Below are positions 7,776 through 16,067 of a stretch of 64,000 bases of DNA, one piece after another (position 1 is the first letter of the stretch; every line of letters starts with the position of its first letter). The position numbers and the translations under genes were made by a program. Location of the stretch: the NCBI RefSeq assembly GCF_002300165.1, contig NZ_MLCE01000028.1, positions 1-64,000 of the forward strand, given 5' to 3'. Source of the DNA: Streptomyces sp. Tue6028 (lineage in GTDB: Bacteria; Actinomycetota; Actinomycetes; Streptomycetales; Streptomycetaceae). The notes beneath the pieces were generated by a model. The model was not told the origin of the DNA. It was given only the letters and a program-made list of their open reading frames with translations, and did no database searches.

Positions 7776-9995
7776 ATGGATCTCGTGCCCGTGCTCGAAG
7801 AACCACTGAAGAAGGTGCTCGGTCCCGCCACCGCGAAGGTGATGGCCGAGCACCTCGGCCTGCACACCGTCGGCGACCTCCTGCACCACTATCCCCGCAG
7901 GTACGAGGAGCGCGGTCAGCTCACCCACCTCGCCGACCTGCCCATGGACGAGCATGTGACGGTGGTCGCCCAGGTCGCCGACGCGCGCCTGCACACCTTC
8001 GCCTCGTCCCGGGCGCCGCGCGGCAAGGGCCAGCGTCTCGAAGTCACCATCACGGACGGCAGCGGCCGCCTCCAGCTGGTCTTCTTCGGCAACGGCGTGC
8101 ACAAGCCCCACAAGGACCTCCTGCCGGGCACGCGTGCGATGTTCTCCGGCAAGGTCTCCGTCTTCAACCACCGCCTCCAGCTGACCCATCCGGCGTACGA
8201 GCTGCTGCGCGGCGACGGCGACGAGGCCGCCGAGAGCGTCGACTCCTGGGCCGGCGCCCTCATCCCGATCTACCCGGCCACGGCCAAGCTGGAGTCCTGG
8301 AAGATCGCCAAGTCCGTGCAGACGGTGCTGCCCAGCGCCCAGGAGGCGGTCGACCCCCTCCCGGACTCCCTGCGCGACGGCCGCGGGCTGGTCACCCTCC
8401 CCGAGGCCCTCCTCAAGATCCACCGCCCGCACACCAAGGCGGACATCCACGACGCCCGCGCCCGGCTCAAATGGGACGAGGCATTCGTCCTCCAGGTCGC
8501 CCTGGCCCGCCGCCGCCACGCCGACGCGCAGCTCCCGGCCGTCGCCCGCGTCGCCCGCGCGGACGGCATGCTCACCGCGTTCGACGCCAAGCTGCCCTTC
8601 ACGCTCACCGAGGGCCAGCAGAAGGTCTCCAAGGAGATCTTCGACGACCTCGCCACCGAACACCCCATGCACCGGCTGCTCCAGGGAGAGGTCGGATCGG
8701 GAAAGACGATGGTCGCCCTGCGCGCCATGCTCGCCGTCGTCGACGCCGGGGGGCAGGCGGCCATGCTCGCGCCCACCGAGGTGCTCGCCCAGCAGCACCA
8801 CCGGTCCGTCACCGAGATGATGGGGGAGCTCGCCGAGGGCGGCATGCTCGGCGGGGCCGAGCACTCCACCAAGGTCGTGCTGCTCACCGGCTCCATGGGC
8901 GCGGCGGCCCGCCGCCAGGCACTGCTCGACCTGGTCACCGGGGAGGCCGGCATCGTCATCGGCACGCACGCGCTGATCGAGGACAAGGTGCAGTTCCACG
9001 ACCTGGGCCTGGTCGTGGTGGACGAGCAGCACCGCTTCGGCGTCGAGCAGCGCGACGCTCTGCGCGGCAAGGGCAAGCAGCCCCCGCACCTCCTGGTGAT
9101 GACCGCCACCCCGATCCCGCGGACGGTCGCGATGACCGTCTTCGGCGACCTGGAGACCTCCGTCCTCGACCAGCTCCCCGCCGGGCGCTCGCCGATCGCC
9201 AGCCATGTCGTCCCGGCCGCCGACAAGCCGCACTTCCTCGCACGCGCCTGGGAGCGCGTGCGCGAGGAAGTGGAGAACGGCCACCAGGCGTACGTGGTCT
9301 GCCCCCGCATCGGCGACGACGTCGACGACGCCGACGCGAAGAAGACCAAGAAGAAGTCCCCCGAGGACGAGGCCGAGAAGCGCCCGCCGCTCGCCGTCCT
9401 CGACATCGCCGACCACCTCGCCCAGGGCCCCCTGCGGGGACTGAAGGTGGAGATCCTGCACGGGCGGATGCAGCCCGACGACAAGGACGCCGTGATGCGC
9501 CGCTTCGCCGCGGGCGAGACGCACGTCCTCGTCGCCACGACTGTCATCGAGGTCGGGGTGAACGTACCGAACGCCACCGCGATGGTGATCATGGACGCCG
9601 ACCGCTTCGGCGTGTCCCAGCTGCACCAGCTGCGCGGTCGCGTCGGCCGCGGCTCGGCGGCCGGACTCTGCCTGCTGGTCACCGAGATGCCGGAGGCCAG
9701 TGCGGCGCGCCAGCGGCTGAACGCGGTGGCGTCCACCCTCGACGGCTTCGAGCTCTCCCGCATCGACCTGGAGCAGCGGCGCGAGGGCGACGTCCTCGGC
9801 CAGGCCCAGTCCGGCGTCCGCTCGTCCCTGCGGATGCTCGCCGTCATCGACGACGAGGAGATCATCGCCGAGGCCCGAGAGGAGGCCACCGCGGTCGTCG
9901 TCGCCGACCCGGCCCTGGAGCAGCTGCCGGGCCTGCGCACCGCGCTGGACGCACTGCTCGACGAGGAGCGCGAGCAGTACCTGGAAAAGGGCTGA
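7776..9995 (+). CDS. recG: ATP-dependent DNA helicase RecG
   Basis: RecG remodels stalled replication forks and Holliday junctions. The 739-residue product has an N-terminal wedge (OB-fold) region over about 1-250, then helicase motifs: GEVGSGKT (304-311), DEQH from 416, MTATPIPRT and QLRGRVGRG. A lysine-rich insertion (KKTKKKSPEDEAEKR) lies between the two helicase lobes, as in other Streptomyces RecG. The ATG at 7776 (MDLVPVLEEP) is preferred to an upstream GTG at 7755 because conserved sequence begins there. rsmD follows after 39 bases. Confidence 0.96.
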   Translation: MDLVPVLEEPLKKVLGPATAKVMAEHLGLHTVGDLLHHYPRRYEERGQLTHLADLPMDEHVTVVAQVADARLHTFASSRAPRGKGQRLEVTITDGSGRLQLVFFGNGVHKPHKDLLPGTRAMFSGKVSVFNHRLQLTHPAYELLRGDGDEAAESVDSWAGALIPIYPATAKLESWKIAKSVQTVLPSAQEAVDPLPDSLRDGRGLVTLPEALLKIHRPHTKADIHDARARLKWDEAFVLQVALARRRHADAQLPAVARVARADGMLTAFDAKLPFTLTEGQQKVSKEIFDDLATEHPMHRLLQGEVGSGKTMVALRAMLAVVDAGGQAAMLAPTEVLAQQHHRSVTEMMGELAEGGMLGGAEHSTKVVLLTGSMGAAARRQALLDLVTGEAGIVIGTHALIEDKVQFHDLGLVVVDEQHRFGVEQRDALRGKGKQPPHLLVMTATPIPRTVAMTVFGDLETSVLDQLPAGRSPIASHVVPAADKPHFLARAWERVREEVENGHQAYVVCPRIGDDVDDADAKKTKKKSPEDEAEKRPPLAVLDIADHLAQGPLRGLKVEILHGRMQPDDKDAVMRRFAAGETHVLVATTVIEVGVNVPNATAMVIMDADRFGVSQLHQLRGRVGRGSAAGLCLLVTEMPEASAARQRLNAVASTLDGFELSRIDLEQRREGDVLGQAQSGVRSSLRMLAVIDDEEIIAEAREEATAVVVADPALEQLPGLRTALDALLDEEREQYLEKG

Positions 9996-10034
9996 CAGAC
10001 TGGACCCGACACATCCCCGCCGCAAAGGACCGTC

Positions 10035-10622
10035 ATGACCCGCGTGATCGCCGGCCGGGCCGGAGGACGCCGACTGGCCGTCCCGCCGGGCACCGGCACC
10101 CGGCCCACCTCCGACCGGGCGCGTGAGGGCCTCTTCTCCACCTGGCAGTCCTTGCTCGGCGGCCCCCTCGACGGAGAGCGCGTCCTCGACCTCTACGCGG
10201 GCTCGGGGGCCGTCGGCCTGGAGGCGCTCAGCCGCGGCGCCGGACACACCCTGCTCGTCGAGGCCGACGCCCGGGCAGCCCGGATCATCCGGGAGAACGT
10301 GAAGTCGCTGGGCCTGCCCGGAGCCGAGGTCAGGTCGGGCAAAGCGGAACAGATCATCCGTACGGCGCCGCCCGCGTCACCGTACGACCTGGTCTTCCTG
10401 GATCCCCCGTATGCCGTCACGGACGACGATCTTCGCGAGATCCTGCTCACACTCCGCTCGGAGGGCTGGCTCGCGGCCGAAGCCCTCGTCACCGTGGAGC
10501 GCAGCACCAGAGGCGGCGAATTCGGTTGGCCGGACGGCTTCGAAGCGATCAGGGCCCGTCGTTACGGCGAAGGCACGTTTTGGTACGGTCGCGCCGCCTC
10601 TACGTGCGAAGACGCACGATGA
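10035..10622 (+). CDS. rsmD: 16S rRNA (guanine966-N2)-methyltransferase
   Basis: The 195-residue product opens with the RsmD signature MTRVIAGRAGGRRLAVPPG. It has the SAM-binding loop LDLYAGSGAVGLEALSRGA and the catalytic N-methyltransferase motif DPPY in VFLDPPYAV. RsmD methylates G966 of 16S rRNA during 30S assembly. It starts 39 bases after recG, and its TGA overlaps the coaD ATG as ATGA, so recG-rsmD-coaD probably form one transcript. Confidence 0.93.
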   Translation: MTRVIAGRAGGRRLAVPPGTGTRPTSDRAREGLFSTWQSLLGGPLDGERVLDLYAGSGAVGLEALSRGAGHTLLVEADARAARIIRENVKSLGLPGAEVRSGKAEQIIRTAPPASPYDLVFLDPPYAVTDDDLREILLTLRSEGWLAAEALVTVERSTRGGEFGWPDGFEAIRARRYGEGTFWYGRAASTCEDAR

Positions 10623-11128
10623 CCGGACCGGAGAGCGAGGGACCACTGTTGCGCCGCGCCGTCTGTCCGGGGTCATTCGACCCCATCACCAATGGACACC
10701 TCGACATCATCGCCCGCGCCTCCAGGCTCTACGACGTCGTGCACGTCGTCGTGATGATCAATCAGGCGAAGAAGGGCCTGTTCAGCGTCGAGGAGCGGAT
10801 CGAGCTGATCCGCGAGGTCACCGCCGACTACGGCAACGTCCAGGTCGAGGCCTACCACGGCCTGCTGGTCGACTTCTGCAAGCAGCGCGACATCCCCGCC
10901 ATCGTCAAGGGCCTGCGCGCGGTCAGCGACTTCGACTACGAACTCCAGATGGCCCAGATGAACAACGGCCTCTCCGGCGTCGAGACGCTCTTCATCCCGA
11001 CCAGCCCCACCTACAGCTTCCTGTCCTCCTCGCTCGTCAAGGAGGTGGCGAACTGGGGCGGCGACATCTCTCACCTGGTGCCGCCGGTGGTCCTGGAGGC
11101 GCTCACCGAGCGGCTCGGCAAGGGCTGA
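10619..11128 (+). CDS. coaD: Phosphopantetheine adenylyltransferase
   Basis: CoaD joins ATP and 4'-phosphopantetheine to give dephospho-CoA, the penultimate step of CoA synthesis. The nucleotidyltransferase motif GSFDPITNGHLDII holds the TxGH signature, and YSFLSSSLVKEVA supplies the ISSTxxR-like motif in modified form. From the ATG at 10619, coupled to rsmD, the protein is 169 residues, about ten longer than usual. A TTG at 10649, preceded by GAGCGAGGGACC, would give the typical length and may be the real start. Confidence 0.94.
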   Translation: MTGPESEGPLLRRAVCPGSFDPITNGHLDIIARASRLYDVVHVVVMINQAKKGLFSVEERIELIREVTADYGNVQVEAYHGLLVDFCKQRDIPAIVKGLRAVSDFDYELQMAQMNNGLSGVETLFIPTSPTYSFLSSSLVKEVANWGGDISHLVPPVVLEALTERLGKG

Positions 11129-11227
11129 GACCCTGACAGTCCGTCACCAGGTGTCGGGAGGGGCGGGAGTGGTCGTACAGTCGACCCGTCCGTCTTCAAC
11201 ACAGCTGTAGAGAGTGGCGAGCACACG

Positions 11228-12313
11228 GTGGACGTGCAGAAGAAGCTCGACGAGATCGTCGCGACGGTCGGCGGCGCCCGTTCCATGCCCATGTCGGCCT
11301 CGTGCGTGGTCAACCGCGCCGAGCTGCTCTCGATGCTCGAAGAGGTGCGCCAGGCGCTGCCCGGCTCCCTCGCCCAGGCCCAGGAGCTGATCGGCGGGCG
11401 CGAGCAGATGGTCGAGCAGGCCCGCCAGGAGGCCGAGCGGATCATCGAGTCCGCGCACGCCGAGCGCGGTTCCCTGATCTCCGACACGGAGGTCGCCCGC
11501 CGTTCGCAGAACGAGGCGGACCGGATCCTGGCCGAGGCCCGCCAGGAGGCCGAGGAGATCCGCGTGGAGGCCGACGACTACGTCGACTCCAAGCTCGCCA
11601 ACTTCGAGGTCGTCCTCACCAAGACCCTCGGCTCCGTCGGCCGCGGCCGCGAGAAGCTCCTCGGCACCGGCCCCGGCCTCGACGAGCAGGGGTACGAGGA
11701 CGAGGACGCCCCCGAGCGCAGCCACGACCCGGAGACCCTGCGCCGCAACGCCGACGAGTACGTCGACGTCAAGCTCGGAGCCTTCGAGGCCGTCCTCGCC
11801 AAGACCCTGGAGGCCGTCGGCCGCGGCCGTCAGAAGCTGCACGGCCGGATCGCCTCCGACGACCTCGGCGACCTGAGCGCCTTCGACGAGGACGGGACGC
11901 CCGGCCGGCACACCAGCGACGCCGACTACCTGGCCGGACTGGCCGAGCTCGCGGACGCCGCCCCCGAGCAGCCCGCGCAGACCCCGGAGGTCCCCGCCCA
12001 GCCGTCCTACGGCCAGCAGGAGGCCTACGCCTACCAGCAGCAGCAGTCGGCCGACCCGTACGGCTACCAGCAGCAGTACGCCCAGCAGGACGCCTACGGC
12101 TACCAGCAGGCCGACCCGTACGCCGCCTACCCGCCGCAGCAGGCCTACGGCCAGCAGGCCGCGTACGACGGCGGCGGGCAGGCCTACGCCGAACCGCAGG
12201 GCCACGCCACGGACCCGCAGGCACACACCCTCGACGAGACCAGCCTCTTCGACACCGGCATGATCAGTGCCGAGCAGCTGCGGGCGTACGAGCAGGGGCG
12301 CGGCGGGCACTGA
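11228..12313 (+). CDS. DivIVA-like coiled-coil protein with Gln/Tyr-rich tail
   Basis: The 361-residue protein resembles proteins annotated as cell-division initiation or F-ATPase subunit-B-like. Residues 30-115 form a charged coiled coil (ARQEAERIIESAHAER). A duplicated module follows: DDYVDSKLANFEVVLTKTL at 116 and DEYVDVKLGAFEAVLAKTL at 176, each ending VGRGR(E/Q)KL, with a 60-residue period. Residues about 259-324 are a low-complexity tail of Gln, Tyr, Ala and Gly with recurring YGYQQ and DPY elements. The GTG at 11228 has GAGAGTGGCGAG upstream. Streptomyces use DivIVA-type coiled coils for polar growth; a link to that is inferred from composition only. Confidence 0.85.
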   Translation: MDVQKKLDEIVATVGGARSMPMSASCVVNRAELLSMLEEVRQALPGSLAQAQELIGGREQMVEQARQEAERIIESAHAERGSLISDTEVARRSQNEADRILAEARQEAEEIRVEADDYVDSKLANFEVVLTKTLGSVGRGREKLLGTGPGLDEQGYEDEDAPERSHDPETLRRNADEYVDVKLGAFEAVLAKTLEAVGRGRQKLHGRIASDDLGDLSAFDEDGTPGRHTSDADYLAGLAELADAAPEQPAQTPEVPAQPSYGQQEAYAYQQQQSADPYGYQQQYAQQDAYGYQQADPYAAYPPQQAYGQQAAYDGGGQAYAEPQGHATDPQAHTLDETSLFDTGMISAEQLRAYEQGRGGH

Positions 12314-12390
12314 GGCCGGCGCGGGACGGTCGCCCGGGCGGGGCACGGACGGGCGCGCTCCGGCGCCCGGAACCGGGGACGGGCACCGGA

Positions 12391-12420
12391 TTGGGCCGAG
12401 AGCGAATGGTCCAGTATCCT
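12391..12420 (+). promoter_or_regulatory. Vegetative-type promoter for yceD-rpmF-rnc
   Basis: TTGGGC at 12391-12396, an 18-base spacer and TATCCT at 12415-12420 resemble an HrdB promoter. It lies 88 bases before the yceD start and after the end of the DivIVA-like gene, where a new transcription unit is expected. Confidence 0.5.
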
Positions 12421-12508
12421 GGCTCTTCGGTCGCGCGTACGTCCGCGATCACCGCTGCCCGGAACACCAGGGGCAGTGGCTCTTGAGCTTCGAGGATCGA
12501 AAGCAGGA

Positions 12509-13153
12509 ATGGCTCTGAACACCCGCCACGACCACCGCAACCCTCTCGTGTTCGACACGCACGAGCTGGGGCGGCGTCCTGGTGCGATGCAGCGCCTGAC
12601 CCGCACGATCGACGCCCCCGCGGATCTCGGGATCCCGGGAGTCATCGGAGTGCCGGAAGGCGCCCCGGTGGAGCTCGAACTCCGCCTTGAGTCGGTCATG
12701 GAAGGGGTGCTTGTCACAGGCACCGCCCGTGCGTCGGCCAAGGGGGAGTGCGTAAGGTGTCTGGAGCCGCTGGAGCAGGAGCTCGAAGCGGACTTCCAGG
12801 AGATGTTCTCGTACCCTGACGCCGATGACCGGGGCCGCGTCAAAGCGGAGCCGGCCGACGACGCCGAGGAAGACGAGGACAGGCTCTTTGTCGAGGACGG
12901 CCTGTTCGACCTCGAACCCGTGCTGCGTGATGCGGTGGTGCTCGCACTGCCGATGCAGCCGGTGTGCCAGGACGACTGCCCCGGCCTGTGCTCCGAGTGC
13001 GGAGCCCGGCTCGCGGACGACCCGGACCACCGCCACGACGCCGTCGACATCCGTTGGGCGGCACTGCAGGGACTCGCCGGTTCACTCGAAGATGGCGAGA
13101 AGGACGAGATGAGCGGCGCCGATGCGGGCGTCGACGAGAAGCAGGAGAAGTAG
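12509..13153 (+). CDS. DUF177 protein YceD, linked to rRNA and L32
   Basis: The 214-residue protein belongs to the YceD/DUF177 family, which in bacteria and plastids supports 23S rRNA accumulation and is almost always encoded next to rpmF. An N-terminal beta-rich domain is followed by the CVRCLEPLEQEL segment and an acidic linker. The C-terminal cluster CQDDCPGLCSECG looks metal-binding. The C-terminus is Glu/Lys-rich. The ATG at 12509 has GAAAGCAGGA upstream. rpmF starts two bases after the stop, so the two are coupled. Confidence 0.9.
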   Translation: MALNTRHDHRNPLVFDTHELGRRPGAMQRLTRTIDAPADLGIPGVIGVPEGAPVELELRLESVMEGVLVTGTARASAKGECVRCLEPLEQELEADFQEMFSYPDADDRGRVKAEPADDAEEDEDRLFVEDGLFDLEPVLRDAVVLALPMQPVCQDDCPGLCSECGARLADDPDHRHDAVDIRWAALQGLAGSLEDGEKDEMSGADAGVDEKQEK

Positions 13154-13155
13154 CC

Positions 13156-13329
13156 GTGGCTGTTCCGAAGCGGAAGATGTCGCGCAGCAACACGCGCCAC
13201 CGCCGGTCGCAGTGGAAGGCTGCGGTCCCCACCCTGGTTGCGTGCGAGCGCTGCCACGAGCCCAAGCAGCAGCACATCGCCTGCCCGGCTTGCGGCACCT
13301 ACAACAAGCGCCAGGTCCTCGAAGTCTGA
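13156..13329 (+). CDS. rpmF: 50S ribosomal protein L32
   Basis: The 57-residue L32 reads VAVPKRKMSRSNTRHRRSQW at its start. It carries the zinc pairs CERC and CPAC around residues 30-46, so this is the zinc-containing version. The GTG at 13156 follows the yceD stop by two bases with AGGAGAAG just upstream. rnc begins 19 bases downstream, giving the usual yceD-rpmF-rnc order. Confidence 0.96.
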   Translation: MAVPKRKMSRSNTRHRRSQWKAAVPTLVACERCHEPKQQHIACPACGTYNKRQVLEV

Positions 13330-13348
13330 GTGGCTGGTGAGAGGTCTG

Positions 13349-14185
13349 ATGTCTGACGCCAAGGCGGAATCAAACGCCAAGAAAAAGGCGGACAACACAG
13401 CCTCGTCCCACACGCTTCTGGAAGGGCGGCTCGGCTACAAGGTCGAGTCCGCCCTTCTGGTGCGTGCACTGACCCACCGTTCCTACGCGTACGAGAACGG
13501 CGGTCTGCCGACCAACGAGCGCCTGGAGTTCCTCGGGGACTCCGTACTGGGTCTCGTCGTCACGGACACGCTGTACCGCACCCACCCCGACCTGCCCGAG
13601 GGCCAGCTGGCCAAGCTGCGGGCCGCGGTGGTCAACTCTCGTGCGCTGGCCGAGGTGGGCCGCGGGCTCGAACTCGGCTCCTTCATCCGGCTCGGCCGGG
13701 GCGAGGAAGGCACGGGTGGCCGGGACAAGGCATCCATCCTCGCCGACACCCTCGAAGCGGTGATCGGCGCGGTCTATCTCGATCAGGGCCTGGACGCGGC
13801 GGGCGAGCTCGTCCACCGTCTCTTCGACCCGCTGATCGAGAAGTCCTCGAATCTGGGCGCGGGCCTGGACTGGAAGACCAGTCTCCAGGAGCTCACCGCG
13901 ACGGAAGGGCTCGGCGTGCCCGAGTACCTCGTCTCGGAGACCGGCCCGGACCACGAGAAGACCTTTACTGCTGCCGCCCGCGTCGGAGGCGTCTCGTACG
14001 GCACCGGCACCGGCCGCAGCAAGAAGGAGGCGGAGCAGCAGGCCGCGGAGTCCGCGTGGCGTGCCATCCGTGCCGCCGCGGACGAACGCGCAAAGTCGGC
14101 CGAGGCCGCCGAACAGGCGGCCCGGGCCGCCGAGGGGACCGCCGACACCCCCTCGGCACCGACGAGCGACGCGGCCACGGCCTGA
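13349..14185 (+). CDS. rnc: Ribonuclease III
   Basis: RNase III cuts double-stranded RNA in rRNA precursors and mRNAs; in Streptomyces it is also known as AbsB, needed for normal antibiotic production. The 278-residue protein has the catalytic signature NERLEFLGDSVLG at about 56-68, with Glu60 and Asp64. A double-stranded RNA-binding domain spans about 180-250 (SYGTGTGRSKKEAEQQAAES). The C-terminal 30 residues are an Ala/Glu extension. The ATG at 13349 has GGTGAGAGG upstream. A hairpin follows the stop. Confidence 0.95.
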   Translation: MSDAKAESNAKKKADNTASSHTLLEGRLGYKVESALLVRALTHRSYAYENGGLPTNERLEFLGDSVLGLVVTDTLYRTHPDLPEGQLAKLRAAVVNSRALAEVGRGLELGSFIRLGRGEEGTGGRDKASILADTLEAVIGAVYLDQGLDAAGELVHRLFDPLIEKSSNLGAGLDWKTSLQELTATEGLGVPEYLVSETGPDHEKTFTAAARVGGVSYGTGTGRSKKEAEQQAAESAWRAIRAAADERAKSAEAAEQAARAAEGTADTPSAPTSDAATA

Positions 14186-14210
14186 CTCCTTCACAGCCGG
14201 ACGCAGTACC

Positions 14211-14248
14211 CGAACCCCGTCGCAGCGCTCGCGCCGCGACGGGGTTCG
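14211..14248. terminator. Hairpin after rnc
   Basis: CGAACCCCGTCGC at 14211-14223 pairs perfectly with GCGACGGGGTTCG at 14236-14248 around a 12-base loop. There is no T-tract, which is common for Streptomyces terminators. Confidence 0.7.
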
Positions 14249-14266
14249 TGCGTCGGGCCGTCGCGC

Positions 14267-14440
14267 CGCCCGGCCTGGTGACCGCGTGGGGCCGCCGTCC
14301 GCAATGATCATCGCGTCCGGCCGCAGTCCGGCACGGTGACCGCGTCGGGGCGCCGTCGGGCATGATCGCCGCGACTGGCCGCCGTCCGGACCAGGGCCGC
14401 GGTCGGCCGCCGTTGCCGCAGTGACCGTGGCCGGCCGCCC
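14267..14440. repeat. Three to four degenerate copies of a 50-58-bp repeat
   Basis: Units start near 14267, 14317, 14375 and 14431 (partial). Each carries a (C/T)GGCCGC-type start, a GGTGACCGCG-like middle and a GCCGTC..ATGATC-like end. They fill most of the 385-base rnc-mutM gap. No gene was seen in the gap. Confidence 0.5.
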
Positions 14441-14570
14441 CGGAAGGGAGCGCGGCGCGGGCCCCGGCTCCCGCGGTCCTGTCCGCCCGAAAGGCGGGGC
14501 CGTCGCGCGCCGTTGAGCACGAGGTACCCTTCGGGCACTGCCCCTCGAACCACCCCTCCGAAGGAGTCCC

Positions 14571-15431
14571 GTGCCCGAGCTGCCCGAGGTCGAAGTCGTG
14601 CGGCGGGGCCTGGAGCGCTGGGTCAGCGGACGCGTCGTGCAGACCGTCGAGGTGCGGCATCCGCGGGCCGTACGACGCCATCTCGCGGGCCCCGAGGGCT
14701 TCGCGAAGGCCCTCGCGGGGCACCGCGTGGGCGAGGCCCGACGGCGCGGCAAGTACCTGTGGCTGCCCCTCGACGACTCCCCGTTCTCGGTGCTCGCGCA
14801 CCTCGGCATGAGCGGGCAGCTCCTCGTGCAGCCGCAGGACACCCCGGACGAGAAGCACCTGCGCATCCGCATCCGCTTCGAGGACGGCCTCGGCACCGAA
14901 CTGCGGTTCGTGGACCAGCGCACCTTCGGCGGGCTCTCGCTGCACGAGAACACCCCGGACGGCCTGCCGGACGTCATCGCGCACATCGCCCGCGACCCGC
15001 TGGACCCCCTCTTCGACGACGCCGCGTTCCACACGGCGCTGCGGGCCCGCCGTACGACGATCAAGCGTGCCCTCCTCGACCAGTCGCTGATCAGCGGGGT
15101 CGGCAACATCTACGCGGACGAGGCGCTGTGGCGCTCCCGGCTGCACTACGAACGCCCCACGGGGACCTTCACCCGTCCCCGCACCGCGGAACTCCTCGGG
15201 CACATCCGTGACGTCATGAACGACGCTCTGGCCGCCGGCGGCACCAGCTTCGACAGCCTGTACGTCAACGTCAACGGAGAGTCGGGCTACTTCGACCGCT
15301 CGCTCGACGCGTACGGCCGCGAGGGCGAAGCGTGCCGACGGTGCGGGACGCCGATGCGTCGGCGCGCCTGGATGAACCGGTCGAGCTACTTCTGCCCGCG
15401 CTGCCAGCGGGCGCCACGCCTCCCGGTCTGA
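14571..15431 (+). CDS. mutM: Formamidopyrimidine-DNA glycosylase (Fpg)
   Basis: This bifunctional glycosylase/AP lyase removes 8-oxoguanine and formamidopyrimidines. The N-terminus (M)PELPEVEVVRRGL supplies the catalytic Pro2 and Glu3. The helix-two-turn-helix segment LISGVGNIYADEALW lies in the centre. The C-terminal zinc finger is CRRCG...CPRCQR. At 286 residues it is the normal family length. The GTG at 14571 is fixed by the need for Pro2 and has CGAAGGAG upstream. A lone unit after rnc, separated by repeats. Confidence 0.96.
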   Translation: MPELPEVEVVRRGLERWVSGRVVQTVEVRHPRAVRRHLAGPEGFAKALAGHRVGEARRRGKYLWLPLDDSPFSVLAHLGMSGQLLVQPQDTPDEKHLRIRIRFEDGLGTELRFVDQRTFGGLSLHENTPDGLPDVIAHIARDPLDPLFDDAAFHTALRARRTTIKRALLDQSLISGVGNIYADEALWRSRLHYERPTGTFTRPRTAELLGHIRDVMNDALAAGGTSFDSLYVNVNGESGYFDRSLDAYGREGEACRRCGTPMRRRAWMNRSSYFCPRCQRAPRLPV

Positions 15432-15502
15432 CGACGGGCGTGCGCTCCCGCGGGCGCACGCCTCGCCTTCTCTCCCGTGACCGTGCCGGTGGCGCGGACC
15501 TG

Positions 15503-15937
15503 CTAGCGCTCGCGCGTCCCGTCGTAGCGCTCGCGGGCCTCCAGCACGTCGTCCATGTGCCCCTCGACGAAGTCGATGAGGGTCAGCAGACGCTCGGAGA
15601 CCTCGCGGCCGAGCGGCGTGAGCCGGTAGTCGACGCGGGGCGGGTTGGTGGGCTGGGCCTCGCGGTGCACCAGACCGTCGCGCTCCAGCGCGTGCAGCGT
15701 CTGGGAGAGCATCTTCTCGCTGACGCCGTCGACACGGCGGCGCAGCTCGTTGAAGCGGAACGTGCCGTCGTGCAGCGCGCCCAGCGTCAGTGAGCCCCAT
15801 CGCCCGGTGACGTGCTCCAGCGTGCCCCGGGACGGGCAGCTGCGGGCGAACACGTTGTACGCGAGGTCCTTGCCCTGCACGCAGGCGGCGCTCCGGCCGC
15901 TGTCGGTGCCCTCGGCGGTCTGCGCGACAGATTCCAT
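15503..15937 (-). CDS. HxlR-family transcriptional regulator
   Basis: The 144-residue winged-helix protein has the HxlR pattern: CPSRGTLEHVTGRWGSLTLG, then FRFNELRRRVDGVSEKMLSQ as the recognition region and a wing ending DYRLTPLGREV. Two cysteines in the N-terminal part (CVQGK and CPSRG) could sense thiol-reactive compounds, as in YodB and related regulators. It is divergent from a flavodoxin-type reductase with a perfect palindrome between them, so it very likely represses both genes and responds to quinones or oxidants. The start at 15937 has GAGGT almost touching the ATG and TATGCT just upstream, so the mRNA may be nearly leaderless. Confidence 0.88.
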   Translation of the reverse strand: MESVAQTAEGTDSGRSAACVQGKDLAYNVFARSCPSRGTLEHVTGRWGSLTLGALHDGTFRFNELRRRVDGVSEKMLSQTLHALERDGLVHREAQPTNPPRVDYRLTPLGREVSERLLTLIDFVEGHMDDVLEARERYDGTRER

Positions 15938-15976
15938 ACCTCGAGCATACGCGGATACAGCGCTAACCAGGAGGTT

Positions 15977-15997
15977 GCACTAACTAGAAGTTAGTGC
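15977..15997. promoter_or_regulatory. Perfect 9-3-9 palindrome, probable HxlR operator
   Basis: GCACTAACT, AGA, AGTTAGTGC form a perfect inverted repeat in the 130-base intergenic region, 39 bases upstream of the HxlR start and 70 before the reductase start. TTGCAC at 15975-15980 overlaps it as a possible -35. A half-site-like GCTAACC lies at 15962-15968. Confidence 0.75.
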
Positions 15998-16067
15998 TTT
16001 CCTTTCGTCATCTTCAGTGAGCAGCGCAGATGGCGCTGCCCGCTTTCGTCCCTGAGGAGTACGAACC

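Noticed and set aside
7758..10247. 829-codon frame antisense to recG
   Set aside because: No motif and no ribosome-binding site. recG motifs are complete on the plus strand.
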